Source of the DNA: Cognatishimia sp. WU-CL00825
GTDB taxonomy: Bacteria; Pseudomonadota; Alphaproteobacteria; Rhodobacterales; Rhodobacteraceae
DNA: 64,000 bases
NCBI RefSeq assembly: GCF_040364665.1
Contig: NZ_BAABWX010000001.1
Location: 992,001 to 1,056,000 of the forward strand
Direction: 5' to 3'
Under the pieces are notes generated by a model. The model was given only the letters and a program-made list of their open reading frames with translations, was not told the DNA's origin and searched no databases. Positions within the stretch are counted from its first letter, which is position 1; every line of letters begins with the position of its first letter. Positions 18,153-26,524 of this stretch are shown here, one piece after another. The position numbers and the translations under genes were made by a program.

Positions 18153-18455
18153 ATGGCCCGCGCTTTCACACCCAAAGTCATCACCGCCAACCACCTTCTC
18201 GAAGGCGACGTGATCTATATGACAGACACCGGTGAGTGGACCCGCCAAATGGCAGAGGCGGTTCTGTTGACCGACGAAGCAGACGCCGATGTGCGCCTGA
18301 TCGAGGCCCAGCAACAAGCCGCCACCACTGTTGGTGTTTACTTGGCCGACGCCAAAGCAGACGAAAACGGCAACCCATCTCCCACCCACTTCCGCGAAGA
18401 GTTCCGGCGCGTTGGCCCCAGCAACTACTTCCACGGCAAACAGGCAGAGGCATAA
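18153..18455 (+). CDS. DUF2849 protein of the sulfite reductase operon
   Basis: 100 residues, starting at the ATG two bases after the cysG stop. The sequence matches the DUF2849 family (FTPKVITANHLLEGDVIYMT ... REEFRRVGPSNYFHG), found beside sulfite reductase genes in alphaproteobacteria. It contains no cysteine, so it is unlikely to be an electron carrier. Its conserved place between siroheme synthesis and CysI suggests an accessory role in sulfite reduction, not biochemically defined to my knowledge. Confidence 0.88.
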   Translation: MARAFTPKVITANHLLEGDVIYMTDTGEWTRQMAEAVLLTDEADADVRLIEAQQQAATTVGVYLADAKADENGNPSPTHFREEFRRVGPSNYFHGKQAEA

Positions 18456-18457
18456 TC

Positions 18458-20128
18458 ATGTATCAGTACAACGACTTTGACAGCGCCTTTTTGGCCGAAC
18501 GCAACGTTCAGTTCCGCGCCCAGGTGGAACGCCGCATCGACGGGTCTTTGACCGAAGATGAATTCAAGCCATTGCGCTTGATGAACGGTCTGTATCTGCA
18601 ATTACACGCCTACATGCTGCGCGTTGCCATCCCTTATGGCACGCTGTCGGCCAACCAAATGGACAAGCTCGCGTTGCTGGCTGAAAAGTGGGACAAAGGT
18701 TATGGCCACTTCACCACGCGTCAGAACATCCAGTACAACTGGCCAAAACTGAATGACGTGCCGGATATGCTTGATGCATTGGCCGAGGTGAACCTGCACG
18801 CGATCCAAACATCGGGCAATACAATCCGTAACGTGACCGCTGACCACTTTGCTGGTGCTGCCGCCGACGAAGTTGCCGATCCACGCCCCGTGGCCGAACT
18901 GATCCGCCAGTGGTCTACCGATCACCCAGAGTTTCAGGCCCTGCCGCGAAAATTCAAAATCGCCGTCTCTGGCGCGCTTGAAAATGACCGTGCGGTGATC
19001 AAAGCCCACGACATTGGGCTTTATATCGTGAAAAACGACGCTGGCGAATTGGGCTATCAAATCGTTGTTGGCGGTGGCCTTGGCCGGACGCCAATGATCG
19101 GCAAGACGCTGAAAGAATTCGTCAAACAAGAAGACCTGCTGTCCTATCTAGAAGCCACGGTTTCTGTTTGGAACCTGCTGGGCCGTCGTGACAATAAATA
19201 CAAAGCGCGGATCAAAATCACTGTCCACGAACACGGCATCGAAGAGATCCGCCAGCGTGTCGAAGACCGTTTTCAGCTGATCCGCCCAACATTTGGCGGC
19301 TTTGACGTCGCGCTTCTGAAAGACATCGAAGCCTTCTTTGCCAATCCAGAGTTCAAATCAGCTTCTACTGATGGCTACACTGCCACCTATGATGCTGACC
19401 CGCTGTTCCGCAGCTGGGCAGATGCAAACTTGGCCGCGCATAAAAATGCCGACTATTCGATCGTGACCATCTCGCTGAAAAAACACGGCGACACGCCAGG
19501 CGACGCCTCTGCGGATCAAATGCGCGCCATGGCCGAACTTGCACGTCAATATGGCCATGACGAGCTGCGCATCAGCCACGAGCAAAACGTGATCTTGCCG
19601 CATGTCCACAAATCGGACCTGCCTGTGATCTATGCTGCCCTGCGCGAACAAGAGCTGCACACCGCCAATATTGGCCTGATCTCTGATATCATCGCCTGCC
19701 CCGGCATGGACTACTGTGCGCTGGCAACCGCCCGCTCAATCCCAGTGGCTCAGGAAATCGCAACTCGGTTTGATGATCTTAAGCTCGAGCATGACATTGG
19801 TCACTTGCAGATCAAAATCTCTGGCTGCATCAACGCCTGTGGCCACCACCACGTGGGTCACATCGGCATTCTGGGCCTTGATCGGGCTGGCGTAGAAAAC
19901 TACCAGATCACTCTGGGCGGTGACGCAACCAACACGGCGGCCGTTGGCCAGCGCGTTGGACCGGGCTTTGCCTATGACGAAATCGTGCCAGCCATCGAAC
20001 GCACTGTTCAAGGCTATCTGGAATTGCGCCAAGACCAAAACGAGACCTTTATCCAGACGTTTAATCGCGTCGGCATGGCCCCGTTCAAAGCCTATATCTA
20101 CCCAGAGGCGCAGGCCAATGCCGCATGA
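18458..20128 (+). CDS. cysI: Sulfite reductase, siroheme/4Fe-4S haemoprotein subunit
   Basis: 556 residues. The [4Fe-4S]-siroheme ligands are visible as Cys414 and Cys420 in CPGMDYC and Cys457 and Cys461 in GCINACGHHH, the arrangement of nitrite/sulfite reductases. FTTRQNIQYNWP and TSGNTIRNVT are the conserved anion- and siroheme-binding loops. The context with APS reductase and siroheme synthase argues for assimilatory sulfite reductase over nitrite reductase. Its electron donor is probably ferredoxin or the FNR encoded at 21439, since no CysJ flavoprotein gene is present. The stop overlaps the cysH start by eleven bases. Confidence 0.95.
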   Translation: MYQYNDFDSAFLAERNVQFRAQVERRIDGSLTEDEFKPLRLMNGLYLQLHAYMLRVAIPYGTLSANQMDKLALLAEKWDKGYGHFTTRQNIQYNWPKLNDVPDMLDALAEVNLHAIQTSGNTIRNVTADHFAGAAADEVADPRPVAELIRQWSTDHPEFQALPRKFKIAVSGALENDRAVIKAHDIGLYIVKNDAGELGYQIVVGGGLGRTPMIGKTLKEFVKQEDLLSYLEATVSVWNLLGRRDNKYKARIKITVHEHGIEEIRQRVEDRFQLIRPTFGGFDVALLKDIEAFFANPEFKSASTDGYTATYDADPLFRSWADANLAAHKNADYSIVTISLKKHGDTPGDASADQMRAMAELARQYGHDELRISHEQNVILPHVHKSDLPVIYAALREQELHTANIGLISDIIACPGMDYCALATARSIPVAQEIATRFDDLKLEHDIGHLQIKISGCINACGHHHVGHIGILGLDRAGVENYQITLGGDATNTAAVGQRVGPGFAYDEIVPAIERTVQGYLELRQDQNETFIQTFNRVGMAPFKAYIYPEAQANAA

Positions 20129-20912
20129 TATCGTAACAAGCGAAATCGCTGTTACACCTTTGAACCTAGGAGGATCGGAAAGACCCGATCCTCTTAAGGA
20201 AAAGGTGGAGGCGTTAAATACGCGCTACAAGCACCACTCGGCCACAGCCGTTCTGGAACGCGCGCTCAAAGACCCGGATGTGGGGAAACTGGCGATGGTC
20301 AGCTCCTTTGGGGCCGAAAGCGTCGCCTTGCTGCATCTGGTGGCGATGGTGGACCGCAATATTCCGGTGTTGTTTGTCGACACCGAATTGCTGTTTGCCG
20401 AAACTCTGGAATATCAGCTCGAAATTTCCGAGCGGCTCAACCTGACCAATATGCAGATCATCCGCGCCAGCGATGCAACGCTGAACGCCGAAGATCCCGA
20501 TGGCACGCTGCACCAGCGTGACACCGATGCCTGCTGTGCCCTGCGCAAAACCCGGCCCCTACAAAAGGCCCTGCGCGGCTATGACGGTTGGATCACCGGT
20601 CGCAAGCGTTTTCAAGCAGGCACCCGCGCGGCGCTGGAATTCTTTGAAGTTGAAGATTTCACCGGGCGCATCAAGGTGAACCCGCTGGCCCATTGGGCCC
20701 CCGAAGACGTGCGCGCCTATATGGAAGAAAATCGCCTGCCCAAGCACCCGCTTGTGGCCAAAGGCTATCCGTCCATTGGCTGCGCCCCCTGCACAAGCCC
20801 GGTGAAACCCGGCGAAGACCCCCGTTCCGGCCGTTGGCGCGGACAAGATAAAACTGAATGCGGCATCCATTTCGAAAATGGTCAAATGGTCCGTAAAGGA
20901 GTGAACGCATGA
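20118..20912 (+). CDS. cysH: Adenylyl-sulfate reductase (thioredoxin-dependent, 4Fe-4S type)
   Basis: 264 residues. It starts at the ATG at 20118 inside the end of cysI. The signature of APS-reducing enzymes is present: Cys139-Cys140 in DACCALRK and Cys222/Cys225 in IGCAPCTSP bind a [4Fe-4S] cluster, and Cys248 in TECGIH is the redox-active cysteine. E. coli-type PAPS reductases lack the two pairs, so the substrate here should be APS rather than PAPS. SSFGAESVALLH is the nucleotide loop. It produces sulfite for CysI. Confidence 0.94.
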   Translation: MPHDIVTSEIAVTPLNLGGSERPDPLKEKVEALNTRYKHHSATAVLERALKDPDVGKLAMVSSFGAESVALLHLVAMVDRNIPVLFVDTELLFAETLEYQLEISERLNLTNMQIIRASDATLNAEDPDGTLHQRDTDACCALRKTRPLQKALRGYDGWITGRKRFQAGTRAALEFFEVEDFTGRIKVNPLAHWAPEDVRAYMEENRLPKHPLVAKGYPSIGCAPCTSPVKPGEDPRSGRWRGQDKTECGIHFENGQMVRKGVNA

Positions 20913-21334
20913 CTGTACTCGTCAATGACACCGGCTTTGTCGCCGACGATTGGACCCACGGCTTTGTCGCCGAGTTTGAAACCAAAGCGGCCAACGATGT
21001 CACGTCGCTGGATCTGGCCTCTGATGCCAACCCAACCCACCTCGCCAATCTTCTGGCGGGTGTGGAAATGATCCGCATTGATTTCCCAAACTCTCACGAC
21101 GGCCGCGGCTTTACCATCGCCCGCCAATTGCGCCTCATGGGCTTCACCGGCCGCCTACGTGCCAAAGGCCAAGTGCTGGCCGATCAATACGCCATGGCCC
21201 GCCGTTCTGGCTTTGACGAGGTGGAAATCCCCGATGATCTCGCCGCCCGCCAACCCCAAGATCAATGGCTCGCCCGTGCCAACTGGCAGGCGCATGATTA
21301 TCAATCCCGCCTGCGCGCCCAGGCCCAAAACTAA
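20909..21334 (+). CDS. DUF934 protein
   Basis: 141 residues, starting ATGA over the cysH stop codon. The family (DUF934) is found almost always in assimilatory sulfate operons. Visible features are VEMIRIDFPNSHDGRGFTIA and RLRAKGQVLADQYAMARRSGFDEVEI, matching the conserved FPxFxDGRgYs and GDVlrDQ-like elements. Its conserved linkage suggests a structural or electron-transfer partner of sulfite or APS reductase. No catalytic residues are obvious. Confidence 0.92.
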   Translation: MTVLVNDTGFVADDWTHGFVAEFETKAANDVTSLDLASDANPTHLANLLAGVEMIRIDFPNSHDGRGFTIARQLRLMGFTGRLRAKGQVLADQYAMARRSGFDEVEIPDDLAARQPQDQWLARANWQAHDYQSRLRAQAQN

Positions 21335-21438
21335 AGAGCTATGCCAGTTGGTCATGCCTGCCGTGACCAATTGGCCCCTTTTTTATTGAATAGAAACTGT
21401 TACATGGAGGGCGGGTAATACCGCCCATTGTTGATGAT

Positions 21439-22299
21439 ATGAACGAGCTTACCTCCGTGACCGAAGCCTCTGCCGTACAGGCCACCAAAAAACCCGCGCT
21501 GCCTGATGCGCAAACAGTGACCCAAGTGAAACATTGGACAGATCGCCTGTTCTCGTTCCGCGTGACACGTCCGGCATCCCTGCGTTTCCGGTCCGGCGAA
21601 TTTGTCATGATCGGCCTGATGGGCGACGTGAATGAAAAAACCGGCAAGCAAAAACCTCTGCTGCGCGCTTATTCCATCGCCTCGCCATCTTGGGACGAAG
21701 AAATGGAATTCTACTCGATCAAGGTCCAAGACGGTCCGCTGACCTCCAGACTACAACACATCAAGGTTGGCGATGAAATCATCATGCGCCCCAAACCCGT
21801 GGGCACCTTGGTGCACGACGCGCTGGTTCCGGGCAAACGCATCTGGTTCTTTGCCACAGGCACGGGCTTTGCGCCGTTTGCCTCGCTGCTGCGCGAACCA
21901 GAAACCTATGAAAAATTCGACGAGATCATCATCACCCACACCTGCCGCGAAGCTGGCGAACTGACCTATGGTGCGGAACTGATCGAAAGCCTGAAACACG
22001 ACGAGCTTTTGAACGAAGTCATCGGAGAAGGCTTCTGGAAAAAGATCAAATATTATCCAACAACCACCCGCGAAGTGAGCCCCAAAATGGGCCGCATCAC
22101 CGACCTGATGCGCTCTGGCGAGGCCTTCAAGGATCTGGGCGTCGAACCGCTAAATCCAGAATCAGATCGCGCCATGATCTGCGGCAACCTGGCGTTCAAC
22201 CTTGAACTCAAGGACCTGTTTGAAAACACCTATGGTCTGGAAGAAGGCGCAAATTCCAAACCCGCGCATTACGTGGTGGAAAAAGCCTTCCTCGACTGA
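21439..22299 (+). CDS. fpr: Ferredoxin/flavodoxin-NADP+ reductase
   Basis: 286 residues. The FAD-binding motif is LLRAYSIASPSWDEEMEFYS, the NADP-binding motif is GTGFAPFASLLREPETYEKF, and the end VVEKAFLD is typical of bacterial FNRs, though the final aromatic residue seen in plant types is absent. It transfers electrons between NADPH and ferredoxin or flavodoxin. It lies 104 bases downstream of the sulfate operon on the same strand and could supply reductant for CysI; whether it is co-transcribed is unclear. A terminator follows. Confidence 0.94.
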   Translation: MNELTSVTEASAVQATKKPALPDAQTVTQVKHWTDRLFSFRVTRPASLRFRSGEFVMIGLMGDVNEKTGKQKPLLRAYSIASPSWDEEMEFYSIKVQDGPLTSRLQHIKVGDEIIMRPKPVGTLVHDALVPGKRIWFFATGTGFAPFASLLREPETYEKFDEIIITHTCREAGELTYGAELIESLKHDELLNEVIGEGFWKKIKYYPTTTREVSPKMGRITDLMRSGEAFKDLGVEPLNPESDRAMICGNLAFNLELKDLFENTYGLEEGANSKPAHYVVEKAFLD

Positions 22300-22319
22300 T
22301 CCAATCAATACGACAAAAA

Positions 22320-22353
22320 ACCAAAGCCGCTCAGATCCCTGGGCGGCTTTTTT
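22320..22353 (+). terminator. Rho-independent terminator after fpr
   Basis: AAAGCCGC and GCGGCTTT (with a CAGATCCCTG-type loop) form a stem followed by a run of eight Ts at about 22346-22353. It ends the fpr transcript. Confidence 0.85.
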
Positions 22354-22481
22354 TTCGTCAATTGGCCCCGAAATTTGCCCCATGGCGACCAGAATATTTT
22401 ACATCGACAAGCGTTTCAAAACGGGCCATTTGGTTTGAATGCCACCTAGATGGCAAAATCACACCTGATGACGGATCAACG

Positions 22482-23375
22482 ATGTCGCACATTATTTCAG
22501 ACAATCGCAGCAATTTAATCGGAAGCGCCTGGATGGTTGCCGCCATGGGTGCCTTTGCGATCGAAGATGTCTTCATCAAAGCAGCCGCAAAAACCCTGCC
22601 TGTTGGACAAATCCTGATCTTGTTTGGCATGGGCGGCGCGCTGGTGTTTGCAGCCCTTGCGCGGCGCAATGGCGAAGGTCTGCGCGCACCAGAAATCCTG
22701 TCACCCGCCATGGCAATTCGCGCTGCATTTGAAATTCTGGGACGCTTGTTCTTTGTTTTGGCGGTCACGCTCACCCCGCTGTCGTCGGCAACTGTCATCT
22801 TGCAAGCTACCCCGTTGGTGGTTGTGGCCGGTGCCGCGCTGTTGTTTGGCGAGACCGTTGGCTGGCGGCGCTGGGCCGCGATCTTGATTGGCTTGATCGG
22901 CGTGTTGATCATCATCAATCCCGGCGGCGACAGCTTTTCCGCGCTTTCCATTCTGGCGGTACTTGGCATGTTGGGGTTGTCGGGCCGCGATCTTGCCAGC
23001 CGTGCTGCACCGGCCTCGCTTGGCACAGCGGTGCTGGGTTTTTACGGCTTCATTTCAGTGATTATTGCGGGTGCGGCCTTTTCGGTCTGGGACAACAGCA
23101 GTTTTGTCGTGCCAAACAGCGCGGCCAGCCTCGTGCTGATCACAGCAGTCTTTGCGGGCGTCATCGCCTATTCCGCCTTGATGAAGGCCATGCGCACCGG
23201 AGATGTGTCTGCAGTGACCCCATTTCGCTATTCCAGATTGCTGTTTGGCATTGGTTTTGGCGTCTTGGTATTTGGCGAAGCCCTGACCGGCCGCGTGCTG
23301 CTTGGATCAGGTCTGATCGTACTCTCGGGTCTTTTCATCATGTGGCGCAGCAATAAATCCCGCAGCACCAAGTAA
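22482..23375 (+). CDS. EamA-family (DMT) transporter
   Basis: 297 residues with ten hydrophobic segments arranged as two EamA repeats. The first begins SAWMVAAMGAFAIEDVFIKA; the second ends GEALTGRVLLGSGLIVLSGL. The short cytoplasmic RRNGEGLRAPE loop and the final RSNKSRSTK are positively charged, as expected for the cytoplasmic side. Members export amino acids, purines or other small metabolites; the substrate cannot be predicted. An open frame extends upstream to 22362, but the ATG at 22482 gives the first membrane helix directly. Confidence 0.9.
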   Translation: MSHIISDNRSNLIGSAWMVAAMGAFAIEDVFIKAAAKTLPVGQILILFGMGGALVFAALARRNGEGLRAPEILSPAMAIRAAFEILGRLFFVLAVTLTPLSSATVILQATPLVVVAGAALLFGETVGWRRWAAILIGLIGVLIIINPGGDSFSALSILAVLGMLGLSGRDLASRAAPASLGTAVLGFYGFISVIIAGAAFSVWDNSSFVVPNSAASLVLITAVFAGVIAYSALMKAMRTGDVSAVTPFRYSRLLFGIGFGVLVFGEALTGRVLLGSGLIVLSGLFIMWRSNKSRSTK

Positions 23376-23507
23376 TACTAAAACGCGCGGCCCCAGATTG
23401 GTGTCAGATTTGAACCTGAACTGGGATTGGGTCACCAATCACGTGCCGTTTGCTTGGTTCTGCTTGGTCCCCCAAAATTGCTGTCGCCGGGCTTTAGGAT
23501 ACATTCC

Positions 23508-23561
23508 GAATCGTACAATTCAGCGCCTGAAACGTACAAATTGTACAAATAACCAGAAATG
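23508..23561 (-). repeat. 54-base dispersed repeat, copy 1
   Basis: On the minus strand this matches 48 of 54 bases of 52157-52210, including the block TTATTTGTACAATTTGTACG. It carries an imperfect inverted repeat GTACGTTTCA ... TGAATTGTAC. It lies in the 316-base gap between the convergent EamA and alanine-rich genes; nothing else was recognised in that gap. The second copy is also between convergent genes. Confidence 0.8.
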
Positions 23562-23691
23562 AGCACGGCGTGCGCCGCGTTCATCAAAATCAACATCTGG
23601 TAAGGACCGGCGCGCACGATCCACAAAAAAACCGCGCTCCTGGCGGGAACGCGGCTTTAATCAAAAATAAATTTCGATTTTTACTCGGGGC

Positions 23692-24513
23692 TTATAGGCC
23701 CAGAGCCTCTTTGGCTTTGTCCAGCGCTGCTTTCAGCAACTCAGGATTGTCTTGCGCTTTTTCGATCGCAGTTTTCAATGCGGTCTTTTGCAGTGCACCA
23801 AGATCTGAACCGTCGATCATCTCGCCAACTTTCCCAAGGTCAAAGCCTTCCGGAGACAGCAGGTCCAACGCAGAAGTGCTTTCTGCCGCAACTTCTGTTG
23901 TGGCCTCTTCTGTCACAGCGGGTTCCGCCATGTCAGTTGCCGCCTCTGCGCCCTCTTTGGCCATCTCTGTTGTGCCCTCAACGGCGTCAGTCGCCATATC
24001 GGCTGCAGCTTCTGTGCCTTCTTTGGCCATGTCAGTTGCCGCTTCAGCACCTTCGGTGGCCATTTCGGTGGCACCTTCGACTGCGGTTTCAGCAGTGTCT
24101 TCGGCTACGCCCATGGCATCTTTGGCTTTTTCCATCACGCCTTCGACAGCACCTTCGACAGCCTCTTCGGCCTTCTCAACTGCGTTTTCGACGGCAGTTT
24201 CAGCCGCTTCCTTGACTTCGGCTGCTTTTTCTTCGGCCGCCTTCATGGCTTCCGCTGCCTTTTCTTCCGCCATTTTTTTGGCTTCAGCGGCTTTTTCTTC
24301 GGCGGCTTTCATGGCTTCTGCAGCCTTTGCTTCGGCCTCAGCCGCTGCTTTGGCTGCAGCCTCGGCTACGGCATCTACCTTTTCTTCGACCACTGGCTCA
24401 GGGGCTGCAACCCCTGCCGGAGCCGCCTCTTCTGGCGCGTCCTTCCCGCTAAATTGAAAATACGCCACACCAGCAACCGCCGCCGCAACAACTACCCAAA
24501 TGATATTTTTCAT
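23692..24513 (-). CDS. Membrane-anchored alanine-rich helical-repeat protein
   Basis: 273 residues. It starts at the ATG at 24511-24513 (MKNIIWVVVAAAVAGVAYF), which gives one N-terminal membrane segment; the rest should lie in the periplasm. Residues about 45-105 are repeats of the type AEEKAAEAMKA in an eleven-residue period. A second zone (about 105-200) repeats EGAEAATDMAKEGTEAA. Both have the look of LEA-like or apolipoprotein-like amphipathic helices. The last 60 residues (ALDLLSPEGFDLGKVGEMID onward) form a distinct non-repetitive domain. No family function can be assigned; surface shielding or stress protection is conceivable. Confidence 0.8.
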   Translation of the reverse strand: MKNIIWVVVAAAVAGVAYFQFSGKDAPEEAAPAGVAAPEPVVEEKVDAVAEAAAKAAAEAEAKAAEAMKAAEEKAAEAKKMAEEKAAEAMKAAEEKAAEVKEAAETAVENAVEKAEEAVEGAVEGVMEKAKDAMGVAEDTAETAVEGATEMATEGAEAATDMAKEGTEAAADMATDAVEGTTEMAKEGAEAATDMAEPAVTEEATTEVAAESTSALDLLSPEGFDLGKVGEMIDGSDLGALQKTALKTAIEKAQDNPELLKAALDKAKEALGL

Positions 24514-24713
24514 GGATCGTCTCCCATGTGTTTCTTGCAACCCATCTTCAGGGTCGTTTGTGATGATTCACCACATGACGGCTTCAACGCCTTTCCTCAA
24601 GGGGGAAACTCTGCACTATTGGCTCACTTCCGCTGATTAACCACTTGTATCGGCACAACACCGCATATAGCTTACGGCCTCACAAATGGCTGAATTATTG
24701 AAGGATCAAAACC

Positions 24714-25259
24714 ATAGCCCGCAGACCCCACAACGCGCCCCCGCAGCGCGACACAGGCCCACGTATTAACGACCGCATTCGAGCGCCAGAAATCCGATTG
24801 ATTGGTGCCGAAGGAGAAAACCACGGGGTAGTCACCCCTGCCCGGGCAATGGCGCTTGCCGCCGACGCAGAGCTTGATCTGGTTGAAATCTCTCCGAATG
24901 CCGCGCCTCCGGTCTGTAAGATCATGGACTATGGTAAGTTTAAATACGAAACCCAAAAGCGTGAATCCGAAGCCCGTAAAAAGCAGACCACAATTCAGGT
25001 GAAAGAAGTCAAATTCCGCCCGAATACAGACACGCATGACTACGAGGTCAAAATGCGCAATGTGGTTAAATTTTTGGAAAAAGGCGATAAAGTCAAAGTC
25101 ACACTGCGTTTCCGCGGCCGTGAAATGGCGCACCAAAACCTGGGCCGTGAGCTGCTTTTGCGGGTCGCAGAAGACACAAAAGAATTGGGCAAGGTAGAAA
25201 ACATGCCCAAGATGGAAGGTCGTCAAATGATCATGATGATTGGCCCACTATCCAGATAA
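24714..25259 (+). CDS. infC: Translation initiation factor IF-3 (ATA start codon)
   Basis: 181 residues. IF-3 binds the 30S subunit, checks initiator tRNA and prevents premature 50S joining. The typical N-terminal sequence [20 protein letters not shown] is present, but there is no ATG, GTG or TTG ahead of it. An in-frame TGA at 24699-24701 limits the start to ATC at 24705 or ATA at 24714. AAGGA at 24701-24705 is eight bases before the ATA, which is therefore chosen. A rare start codon is known for infC and underlies its autoregulation by IF-3 itself. The C-terminal domain ([17 protein letters not shown]) is complete to GPLSR. Confidence 0.95.
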   Translation: MARRPHNAPPQRDTGPRINDRIRAPEIRLIGAEGENHGVVTPARAMALAADAELDLVEISPNAAPPVCKIMDYGKFKYETQKRESEARKKQTTIQVKEVKFRPNTDTHDYEVKMRNVVKFLEKGDKVKVTLRFRGREMAHQNLGRELLLRVAEDTKELGKVENMPKMEGRQMIMMIGPLSR

Positions 25260-25286
25260 AACTGTCTTAAATTAACTGTTCAAAAA

Positions 25287-25318
25287 CCCTCGGTGCTTTG
25301 CATCGAGGGCTTTTTTGT
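25287..25318 (+). terminator. Rho-independent terminator after infC
   Basis: CCCTCGGTG and CATCGAGGG pair around a CTTTG loop and are followed by CTTTTTTG, a standard intrinsic terminator for infC. Confidence 0.85.
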
Positions 25319-25685
25319 CTAATACTGATCGCGATCTTCCGCATCGTTGGCGATCTGATAAAATGTCGCTTTATCCATAAACCTACCATCAATTGCGATG
25401 ACATTTTTCGCGTGTTTGCTTCGAAAGAACCGACGTGGTGACGATTGATACTAGGTAATCCATTCGTCACTTCCAATGCGCATCTAGCCCTTTGTCACAA
25501 AGGTGTTCGCCCCAAGATGACCGCGGGTACAGCGGTATTGCGAACAATGACAGACAGGTGCCGAGTCTCTGACCAATTCCACTTCAAATTGATCACCCCA
25601 CAATCAGATCCGCTTGTTGGTTTATGCCCGTCTAACTCTTGGTTCGCTGTTATCCTTCCCGCAAGGCGCTAAAATTCGATACAGT
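25319..25685. other. Gene-free stretch between infC and the ArsR gene
   Basis: About 370 bases hold only short open frames without ribosome sites or coding character. No RNA gene, repeat or promoter of clear type was recognised. Confidence 0.5.
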
Positions 25686-25688
25686 ATC

Positions 25689-25744
25689 ATTCACCCAATG
25701 GGTTGACTGAATATCTTTCAAATGTTATTCACCCTTATGGTTGA
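25689..25744 (+). promoter_or_regulatory. Tandem operator-like repeats at the ArsR gene
   Basis: ATTCACCCAATGGGTTGA (25689-25706) and ATTCACCCTTATGGTTGA (25727-25744) agree at most positions and start 38 bases apart. The second spans the proposed start codon at 25737. CAACC/GGTTG-type elements are common ahead of ArsR-SRPBCC gene pairs, so autoregulation is likely. Assignment is inference. Confidence 0.55.
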
Positions 25745-26096
25745 ACAAGAAACATCCAAACTTAGTGAGATATTGAAGGCCGCCAGCGACCCAACCCGGC
25801 GCGCCCTGCTGACATTACTCGTTCAGCACGGACCATCCCGCGTCACCGCCTTGGCCAAGCATTTTGATATGAGCCTGAATTCCGTTTCAAAACACATCAA
25901 AGTGTTGGAACGAACTGGGTTGGTTTTGCGTCGTACTGAATGGCGCGAACACATTATCGAAGTGCAGATCGAGCCGCTGCGGCTGATTGATCAATGGTTC
26001 ACTGAATTGCGGTCCATCTGGACCATGCGCCTTGAGGCGTTGGACGATATTTTGACAAAGGAGACTGCCCATGACGATGACCAAAGCCAACACTGA
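25737..26096 (+). CDS. ArsR-family regulator paired with an SRPBCC protein
   Basis: 119 residues from the ATG at 25737; an ATG at 25722 is possible, and neither has a clear ribosome site. The winged helix reads LKAASDPTRRALLTLLVQHG and MSLNSVSKHIKVLERTGLVL, and RTEWREHIIEVQIEPLRLID continues into the wing. The usual metal-binding ELCVCD motif is absent, so this is the metal-independent subgroup that goes with AHSA1-type proteins. It overlaps the next gene by 26 bases. Confidence 0.92.
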   Translation: MVEQETSKLSEILKAASDPTRRALLTLLVQHGPSRVTALAKHFDMSLNSVSKHIKVLERTGLVLRRTEWREHIIEVQIEPLRLIDQWFTELRSIWTMRLEALDDILTKETAHDDDQSQH

Positions 26097-26511
26097 CCTG
26101 CGCCTGTCGACGGACCGCGTGATCAATGCCGCTCCGGAAAAGGTATTTAATGCCTGGCTCGATCCTGAACTGCTTGCGCGCTTTATGCGTCCCGGCCCCG
26201 ATATGTCGGTGCCAAGTGCAAAATCTGACGCCCGCGAAGGTGGCACATTTGAAATTATCATGCGCGTCGGGGATAATGATCTACAGCACGCCGGAACTTA
26301 CCGCGAAATTTCGCCCAATAACCGCATTGTTTTTACTTGGGAAAGCGCTTTTTCGCCTGCCGAAAGCGAAGTGACACTGGATCTGAAACCCCAGGGTGAC
26401 GGAACACATATCACGCTGACCCATGTTACGTTTTATGATGAAGAAAAGCGTGACAATCACCTTGGCGGTTGGTCCCGGATTCTCGAAACCCTAGCGGCCG
26501 AGCTCGCATAA
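26071..26511 (+). CDS. SRPBCC-family protein (AHSA1-like)
   Basis: 146 residues. The helix-grip fold typical of the activator-of-Hsp90 homologue 1 (AHSA1) family is visible: RVINAAPEKVFNAWLDPELLARFMRPG at the start, GGTFEIIMRVGD, YREISPNNRIVFTWE, and HLGGWSRILETLAAEL at the end. Members bind small hydrophobic ligands in a deep cavity. AAGGAG lies seven bases before the ATG, inside the ArsR coding end, so the two are translated together. Ligand unknown. Confidence 0.93.
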   Translation: MTMTKANTDLRLSTDRVINAAPEKVFNAWLDPELLARFMRPGPDMSVPSAKSDAREGGTFEIIMRVGDNDLQHAGTYREISPNNRIVFTWESAFSPAESEVTLDLKPQGDGTHITLTHVTFYDEEKRDNHLGGWSRILETLAAELA

Positions 26512-26524
26512 GAAAGGCAAGACG

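Noticed and set aside
16892..18190. Minus-strand frame of 432 codons over cysG
   Set aside because: Shadow of cysG caused by GC-rich codons; cysG motifs are complete on the plus strand.
23570..24457. Plus-strand serine/alanine-rich frame over the Ala-rich gene
   Set aside because: Antisense of the repeat gene; its repeats mirror those of the real protein and it has no start signal.
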